From Polaromonas sp. (GTDB lineage Bacteria > Pseudomonadota > Gammaproteobacteria > Burkholderiales > Burkholderiaceae_C): 64,000 bases of DNA. The notes under the pieces are model-generated. The model worked only from the letters and a program-made list of their open reading frames with translations, searched no databases and had not been told where the DNA came from. The position numbers and the translations under genes are program-made. The DNA lies in NCBI GenBank assembly GCA_013297865.1, contig JAAFIP010000003.1:124001-188000 (forward strand), read 5' to 3'. Position 1 is the stretch's first letter. Each line of letters opens with the position of its first letter. Below, in pieces: positions 59,232 through 64,000 of the stretch.

Positions 59232-61103
59232 TTACTTCCGCGCAGGCGGCACATCCGTACAAGACCCATGCGCAATCTCCGCCGCCATGCCAATGCTCTC
59301 GCCTAGCGTGGGGTGTGGGTGGATGGTTTTGCCTATGTCTACTGCGTCTGCGCCCATCTCGATAGCCAGGGCGATTTCGCCGATCATGTCGCCTGCGTGG
59401 GTGCCTACCATGCCGCCGCCGAGGATTTTGCCGTGGCCGTGGGCTGACTCGCTGTCATCAAACAGCAGCTTGGTGACGCCTTCGTCGCGGCCGTTGGCAA
59501 TCGCCCGGCCTGATGCGATCCAGGGGAACAGGCCTTTTTTGACCTTGATGCCTTGGGCCTTGGCTTGGTCTTCGGTCAGGCCTACCCAGGCGACTTCGGG
59601 GTCGGTGTAGGCTACTGATGGGATGACTCTGGCGTTGAAGGCGGCTGCGGCCAGCTCTTTGTTGCCTTGTTGCTCACCGGCTATCACTTCGGCCGCTACA
59701 TGCGCCTCGTGCACGGCCTTGTGGGCCAGCATGGGCTGGCCTACGATGTCGCCGATGGCGAAGATATGGGGCACGTTGGTACGCATCTGGATGTCGACGT
59801 TGATGAAGCCGCGGTCTGTCACCGCAACCCCTGCTTTGTCAGCGGCGATTTTTTTGCCGTTGGGACTGCGGCCTACGGCTTGCAGGACCAGGTCGTAGGT
59901 TTGAGGGGCGGGCACTGTGCCGCCCTCTTCTGCCGCGGCAAAAGTGACTTCAATACCTTTGGGCGTAGCCTTGGCACCCACCGTTTTGGTTTTGAGCATG
60001 ATGTTGTCAAAACGGTGGGCGTTCATCTTTTGCCAGATTTTGACCAGGTCGCGGTCTGCGCCTTGCATCAGGCCGTCCAGCATCTCCACCACGTCCAGGC
60101 GCGCGCCTAGAGTGCTGTAGACAGTGCCCATCTCCAGGCCGATGATTCCGCCGCCCAAGATCAGCATGCGTTTGGGCACTTCTTTCAGTTCCAGTGCACC
60201 TGTAGAGTCCACCACGCGGGGGTCTTCGGGCATGAAGGGCAGGCGCACGGCCTGGCTGCCTGCGGCGATGATGCAGTGTTTGAACTGGATGACTTTTTTG
60301 CTTCCCGTCTTCTCTTGCGCGGTACCAGAGGTTTCTTCTACTTCCACGTGGTTTGCGCTGACGAAAGCGCCGTAGCCGCGCACTGTGGTGACTTTACGCA
60401 TCTTGGCCATAGCGGCCAGGCCACCGGTGAGCTTGCCGATGACTTTTTCTTTGTGGCCGCGCAGTTTGTCGATGTTGACAACTGGTTTGCCAAAGTCCAC
60501 GCCCAGGTCGGCCATGTGGTTCACCTCATCCATCACCGCTGCGACGTGCAGCAGTGCTTTGGACGGGATGCAGCCGACGTTCAGGCACACGCCGCCCAAG
60601 GTGGCGTAGCGCTCCACAATGATGACTTTCAGGCCCAGGTCTGCAGCGCGAAAAGCCGCGCTGTAGCCGCCAGGGCCTGCGCCCAGGACGAGTACATCGC
60701 AGTCCATGTCTACCTTGCCTTGATAGCTGGACGCTACTGAATTGATAGCTGCTCCCGCGATATTCTGTTGGGCTGGAGCCGGATTTGGCACTGAAACTTG
60801 GCTTGCAGTTGTGGCTGCAGGAGCGGCAGAAGACGATGCTGATGCGCTGACTGCCGCTGGCGCACCAGCAGCCTCCAGCGTGAGCACCACGGTGCCCTGC
60901 TTGACCTTGTCGCCCAGTTTGACCTTGAGCTCTTTGACCACGCCCGCTGCCGATGAGGGAATCTCCATGGAGGCTTTGTCGCTCTCCACGGTAATCAATG
61001 ATTGCTCGGCCTTGATGGTGTCGCCGGGCTTGACCAGCAGCTCAATCACGGCCACTTCGTCGAAGTCGCCAATGTCGGGAACCTGGATATCGATGAGGCT
61101 CAT
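59232..61103 (-). CDS. lpdA: Dihydrolipoyl dehydrogenase (E3) with N-terminal lipoyl domain
   Basis: 623 residues. Reoxidises dihydrolipoamide in pyruvate dehydrogenase using NAD. Residues 1-80 are a lipoyl domain with the lysine in [11 protein letters not shown]. An Ala/Pro-rich linker (85-125) contains [14 protein letters not shown], encoded by a dispersed repeat. The flavoprotein follows: VLGAGPGGYSAAFRAADLGLKV, redox disulfide GGVCLNVGCIPSKALL, the NAD site ILGGGIIGLEMGTVYSTLGA, and the HPHPTLGES active-site histidine near the end. Its ATG overlaps the stop of the proteasome-like gene by four bases. Part of the aceE-aceF-(BPH)-lpdA operon. Confidence 0.96.
   Translation of the reverse strand: MSLIDIQVPDIGDFDEVAVIELLVKPGDTIKAEQSLITVESDKASMEIPSSAAGVVKELKVKLGDKVKQGTVVLTLEAAGAPAAVSASASSSAAPAATTASQVSVPNPAPAQQNIAGAAINSVASSYQGKVDMDCDVLVLGAGPGGYSAAFRAADLGLKVIIVERYATLGGVCLNVGCIPSKALLHVAAVMDEVNHMADLGVDFGKPVVNIDKLRGHKEKVIGKLTGGLAAMAKMRKVTTVRGYGAFVSANHVEVEETSGTAQEKTGSKKVIQFKHCIIAAGSQAVRLPFMPEDPRVVDSTGALELKEVPKRMLILGGGIIGLEMGTVYSTLGARLDVVEMLDGLMQGADRDLVKIWQKMNAHRFDNIMLKTKTVGAKATPKGIEVTFAAAEEGGTVPAPQTYDLVLQAVGRSPNGKKIAADKAGVAVTDRGFINVDIQMRTNVPHIFAIGDIVGQPMLAHKAVHEAHVAAEVIAGEQQGNKELAAAAFNARVIPSVAYTDPEVAWVGLTEDQAKAQGIKVKKGLFPWIASGRAIANGRDEGVTKLLFDDSESAHGHGKILGGGMVGTHAGDMIGEIALAIEMGADAVDIGKTIHPHPTLGESIGMAAEIAHGSCTDVPPARK
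60732..60780 (+). repeat. Short dispersed repeat, copy 15, inside the lpdA linker
   Basis: CGCTACTGAATTGATAGC continues as TGCTCCCGCGATATTC, then TGTTGGGCTGGAGCC. It is in-frame in lpdA (about residues 108-124). The consensus CTATTG is CTGTTG, so the antisense TAG becomes CAG (Gln). Confidence 0.9.
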
Positions 61104-61690
61104 TTGGAGGCTTTCAGTTTCATCGTGAATACATTGACGGGGCCTGCAGAGTTTTTGTCAAACTCGCAGCCCGCTTCCACGCCCACAATGGCGACTTCGC
61201 GGGCGCTTTTGGCTTTGGAAAACACCGCGTTCATCGCGCCCAGTGCAAAGCCACGGCCCGAGCCGATGCCCCAAAACTCCTTGAACTCAAACACCTCACG
61301 GTAGCTGTACAGACCAAAGATGCCTGCGCTATTAGCGATCAGCACGCTGAACTGCATGGACTCATACGGATCGGCGTCTTCCTCTTTGGTTTGCAGGAAA
61401 AAGTTGTCTTTGAGGATGGGATGCAGCTTGAGGAAGGTGTCGTACACCTCGTCTTTGCTGTGCAGCTTAAGCTCTCCCTTGGGCAGCGCCGCCAGCGCCT
61501 TGCGCAGCGCGGGAAAGTGCGCCACCGTGCCCGCAGTGGCCACAAAGCTGGCACCGCCTACGGCATCCACCTTGAAGACTTTTTCATTGGCCTCAAAGCG
61601 GTGCGGCAAGCGCGTGTCGCCAAAGGTCACCAACGAATCGGTGCCTACGGCCACTTGACCGGATTTTTTAACAACAACAACAGTGGTCAT
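61100..61690 (-). CDS. Proteasome-like Ntn hydrolase (BPH/HslV-like beta subunit)
   Basis: 196 residues. A stand-alone threonine protease of the proteasome fold. After removal of Met the N-terminus TTVVVVKKSGQVAVGTDSLVTFGDT aligns with HslV (TTIVSVRRNGHVVIAGDG). The catalytic set is kept: Thr1, Asp17, a Lys at mature position 36 in ANEKVF in place of Lys33, and the GSG loop in GIGSGRGFALGAM. It matches what I recall of the betaproteobacterial proteasome homologue, BPH, which lacks a dedicated ATPase. Encoded 9 bases after aceF and overlapping lpdA by 4, so it is expressed with pyruvate dehydrogenase. Substrates are unknown. Confidence 0.85.
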   Translation of the reverse strand: MTTVVVVKKSGQVAVGTDSLVTFGDTRLPHRFEANEKVFKVDAVGGASFVATAGTVAHFPALRKALAALPKGELKLHSKDEVYDTFLKLHPILKDNFFLQTKEEDADPYESMQFSVLIANSAGIFGLYSYREVFEFKEFWGIGSGRGFALGAMNAVFSKAKSAREVAIVGVEAGCEFDKNSAGPVNVFTMKLKASK

Positions 61691-61699
61691 GAAGTGTCC

Positions 61700-63400
61700 T
61701 TACAGCATCACCCGGCGGAAGTCGCCGAGGATTTGGCCCAGGTAGGCGTTGAAGCGGGCGGCTGATGCGCCGTCGATGACGCGGTGGTCCCAGCTGAGCG
61801 ACAGGGGCAGCATCAGGCGGGGCGCAAACTTCTCGCCGTCCCACACGGGCTCCATCTGGCTTTTGCACACGCCCAGAATGGCCACCTCGGGCGCGTTAAT
61901 GATGGGGGTGAAATAGCGCCCGCCAATGCCGCCCAGCGAGCTGATGGTAAAGCACGCGCCCTGCATGTCGGCAGGCGAGAGCTTGCCTTCGCGCGCCTTG
62001 GCGGCCAGCTCGCCCATCTCTTTGCTGATCTGCAGCACGCCTTTTTTGTCAGCGTCTTTGATGACGGGCACGACCAGGCCGCTTGGGGTATCAGCCGCAA
62101 AGCCGATGTGAAAATACTGCTTGAGCACCAGCTGGTCGCCGTCCAGCGAGCTGTTGAAATCGGGAAATTTCTTCAGTGCCGCCACGCAGGCTTTGATGAG
62201 GAAGGCCAGCATGGTGATCTTGATGCCCGCCTTTTCGTTTTCCTTGTTCATCTGCACGCGGAAGGCTTCCAGCTCGGTGATGTCGGCATCATCATGGTTG
62301 GTGACATGGGGAATCATCACCCAGTTGCGGTGCAGGTTGGCGCCGCTGATCTTCTTGATGCGCGACATGTCTTTGCGCTCGACGGTGCCAAACTTGGCAA
62401 AGTCCACCTTGGGCCAGGGGATCAGCCCCAGCGCTGCGCCGCCGTCGCTGCCTGATGGCGAGGCTGCTGCGGCAGCCAGGGTTTTGATAGCGCCGCTCAT
62501 CACGGATTTGGTAAAGCCCTGGATGTCTTCTTCGGTGATGCGGCCTTTGGGGCCAGAGCCCTTGACTTCGCCCAGCGGCACACCCAGCTCGCGTGCAAAC
62601 TTGCGCACCGAGGGGGATGCATGCGGCAGGCTGCCTGTGGGGGCGATGGTGGGGTTATGGGCAGGTGCGGCAACCGCGCTGGCTGCTGCAGACGACGAAG
62701 CGGCTGCCATAGCGGCAGGCGCTGATATAGCTAGCTGGGCAGGCGATGAAACAGGCGTTGGTGCAGACGCAGATGCGGGTGCTGCAGCCGCTGCGCCTGC
62801 ACCCTCCACCATCGCAATCACATCGCCAATATTGACCTTGTCGCCCAGCTTGACCTTGAGCTCTTTGACCACGCCTGCATGGCTGGACGGAATTTCCATC
62901 GACGCCTTGTCGCTTTCCACGGTCATCAGACTTTGCTCTACCTTCACGGTATCGCCCACCTTGACCAGCAGCTCGATTACGGCCACGTCTTTGAAGTCAC
63001 CAATATCGGGTACTTTGACTTCTTTGATACCCGCTACAGAATTAATAGCTGCTCCCGCGATATTCTGTTGGGCTGGAGCCGTATTGGATACTGAAACAGG
63101 GGCTGCAGCAGGTGCGGGAGCAGGCGCTGCGGCGGGCTGGGCAGGTGCGGCAGGTGCTGTAGCAGCCGCCTCCACCACTAGCACGATCGAGCCTTGCTTG
63201 ACCTTGTCGCCCAGCTTGACGCGCAGCTCCTTCACCACACCCGCCGTGCTGGAGGGAATTTCCATCGACGCCTTGTCGCTTTCCACAGTGATCAGCGACT
63301 GCTCGGTTTTCACCGTGTCGCCCACCTTGACCATCAGCTCGATGACGGTGACTTCATCAAAGTCGCCAATGTCGGGAACTTGAACTTCTACCAATGCCAT
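61700..63400 (-). CDS. aceF: Pyruvate dehydrogenase dihydrolipoyllysine acetyltransferase (E2)
   Basis: 566 residues. Two lipoyl domains (about 1-80 and 125-205; [11 protein letters not shown] in each) are joined by an Ala/Pro linker that includes [14 protein letters not shown] from a dispersed repeat. A second linker leads to the E3/E1-binding domain ([34 protein letters not shown]), then the catalytic core ending [21 protein letters not shown] (H and D of the acetyltransferase site). The ATG at 63400 is preceded by AAGGAC; the in-frame ATG 15 bases upstream is rejected. It lies between aceE (70 bases) and the proteasome-like gene (9 bases). Confidence 0.96.
   Translation of the reverse strand: MALVEVQVPDIGDFDEVTVIELMVKVGDTVKTEQSLITVESDKASMEIPSSTAGVVKELRVKLGDKVKQGSIVLVVEAAATAPAAPAQPAAAPAPAPAAAPVSVSNTAPAQQNIAGAAINSVAGIKEVKVPDIGDFKDVAVIELLVKVGDTVKVEQSLMTVESDKASMEIPSSHAGVVKELKVKLGDKVNIGDVIAMVEGAGAAAAAPASASAPTPVSSPAQLAISAPAAMAAASSSAAASAVAAPAHNPTIAPTGSLPHASPSVRKFARELGVPLGEVKGSGPKGRITEEDIQGFTKSVMSGAIKTLAAAAASPSGSDGGAALGLIPWPKVDFAKFGTVERKDMSRIKKISGANLHRNWVMIPHVTNHDDADITELEAFRVQMNKENEKAGIKITMLAFLIKACVAALKKFPDFNSSLDGDQLVLKQYFHIGFAADTPSGLVVPVIKDADKKGVLQISKEMGELAAKAREGKLSPADMQGACFTISSLGGIGGRYFTPIINAPEVAILGVCKSQMEPVWDGEKFAPRLMLPLSLSWDHRVIDGASAARFNAYLGQILGDFRRVML
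63032..63080 (+). repeat. Short dispersed repeat, copy 16, inside the aceF linker
   Basis: CGCTACAGAATTAATAGC continues as TGCTCCCGCGATATTC, then TGTTGGGCTGGAGCC. It is in-frame in aceF (about residues 107-123), with the same CTGTTG change that removes the antisense amber codon as in lpdA. Confidence 0.9.
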
Positions 63401-63470
63401 ATTGTTGTCCTTCATCAGTGGTGGACGCAGCCCTGCCTTGCGCGGGGCCGTCCCACCTTATTGTCTGTGC

Positions 63471-64000
63471 TCAGGCGTTCAGTGGATTGACTTTATCCAC
63501 CTTGATGCCGTATTTTTTGATCGCTTCGCTCACTTTGGTCAGCGGCATCTTGCCGTCCTCGGCCAGGGCCTTCAGCGATGCCACCACGATGTAATGGCGG
63601 TTGACCTCAAAGTGCTCGCGCAGCTTGCTTCTAAAGTCAGAGCGGCCAAAACCATCGGTGCCCAGCACTTTGTAGTTACGGCCCTTGCCCACGTAAGGGC
63701 GAATCTGCTCGGCATAGGCCTTCATGTAGTCGGTGGATGCCACCACAGGGCCGCTGGTGGTGGCCAGCTGCGTTTCTACAAAGCTCACACGCGCTTTGGC
63801 TTCGGGGTGCAGCAGGTTGTAGCGGTCCGCGTCCTGGCCGTCGCGCGTCAGCTCGTTAAAGCTGGGGCAGCTCCACACATGGGCGCCCACGCCCCAGTCT
63901 TTCTCCAGCAGCTCCTTGGCTGCCATCGACTCGCGCAGGATGGTGCCCGAGCCCAGCAGGTTGACCGTGAGGTCTTTTTTGGCGGCGGGCTGCAGCAGGT
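63471..64000 (-). CDS. aceE: Pyruvate dehydrogenase E1 component, C-terminal part (5' end outside window)
   Basis: About 176 residues of the homodimeric E1 are visible, running off the right edge. The segment MAAKELLEKDWGVGAHVWSCPSFNELTRDGQDADRYNLLHPEAKARVSFVETQL ... GPVVASTDYMKAYAEQIRPYV ... YKVLGTDGFGRSDFRSKLREHFEVNRHYIVVASLKALA is the transketolase C-terminal region of AceE. It decarboxylates pyruvate with thiamine diphosphate and acetylates the lipoyl groups of AceF. First gene of the PDH operon seen here. Confidence 0.95.
   Translation of the reverse strand, partial: LLQPAAKKDLTVNLLGSGTILRESMAAKELLEKDWGVGAHVWSCPSFNELTRDGQDADRYNLLHPEAKARVSFVETQLATTSGPVVASTDYMKAYAEQIRPYVGKGRNYKVLGTDGFGRSDFRSKLREHFEVNRHYIVVASLKALAEDGKMPLTKVSEAIKKYGIKVDKVNPLNA

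Noticed and set aside
1-64000. tRNA, rRNA, CRISPR arrays, integrases, transposases
   Set aside because: None recognised on reading: no T-loop GGTTCGAATCC-like motifs in a tRNA context, no regularly spaced identical repeats with unique spacers, and no DDE or tyrosine-recombinase motifs in the frames.

Overview
The window is a chromosomal segment of a betaproteobacterium, most likely a member of the Comamonadaceae (Burkholderiales). This rests on gene content and order: purM / AI-2E permease / hda / HAD phosphatase / pcnB / folK, an aap-type amino-acid ABC operon, Bug-type solute-binding proteins, a PDH operon whose lpdA carries its own lipoyl domain, and a proteasome-like Ntn hydrolase. No rRNA, tRNA, CRISPR array, integrase or transposase was recognised. 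Genus-level assignment is not possible from this sequence alone.

Layout. 1-5 kb: end of a CurA-like reductase, an M48 protease, bacterioferritin and its ferredoxin (Fur-like site), nitrile hydratase nthAB, and a MesD-like core methionine synthase. 5-10.6 kb: a palindromic intergenic element, a VIT1/CCC1 transporter, a luciferase-like oxidoreductase divergent from an NDH-2-like NADH dehydrogenase, a GNAT and an AEC transporter. 10.7-18 kb: aapJQMP amino-acid uptake, a class II glutamine amidotransferase and a lipoprotein gamma-glutamyltransferase. 19-23.4 kb: HtrA-like protease, MoxR, DUF58 and VWA (a MoxR/Bat-type stress operon), then a DUF486 membrane protein. 24.3-30.5 kb: housekeeping block folK, grx-like, pcnB, HAD, hda, perM-like, and divergent purM. 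31-36 kb: radical SAM protein, a second MetE-like protein, and a Bug / NTF2-like / polysaccharide deacetylase unit. 36.4-38.3 kb: soxXYZA. 38.4-44 kb: an IorAB-type molybdenum oxidoreductase and a divergent c-type cytochrome lipoprotein. 44-49 kb: a probable catabolic locus (quinone oxidoreductase, BKACE, TauD dioxygenase, Bug protein) with a divergent AraC regulator. 50-59 kb: amidase, a repeat-rich lipoprotein, a hybrid kinase / LuxR pair, other lipoproteins and relics of a GIY-YIG gene. 59-64 kb: lpdA, a proteasome homologue, aceF and the end of aceE.

Two kinds of dispersed repeat run through the window. A short one (about 45-75 bp, core TAGCTGCTCCCGCGATATT) occurs 16 times. A larger composite one (about 0.6-0.7 kb with a roughly 170-bp imperfect palindrome) occurs three times, all in the same orientation. 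The short repeat has entered coding sequence four times, always read from its complementary strand in the same frame. In that frame the consensus contains an amber stop. One gene ends on that stop, while bfd, lpdA and aceF each carry a base change that removes it, so the repeat is translated as an NIAGAAI peptide.

The most interesting items are this repeat-to-protein conversion, the proteasome-like gene inside the pyruvate dehydrogenase operon, a minimal soxXYZA cluster whose SoxY lacks the GGCGG tail, the large palindromic element, and the uncharacterised BKACE/TauD locus. No clearly new multi-gene defence or mobile system was found.
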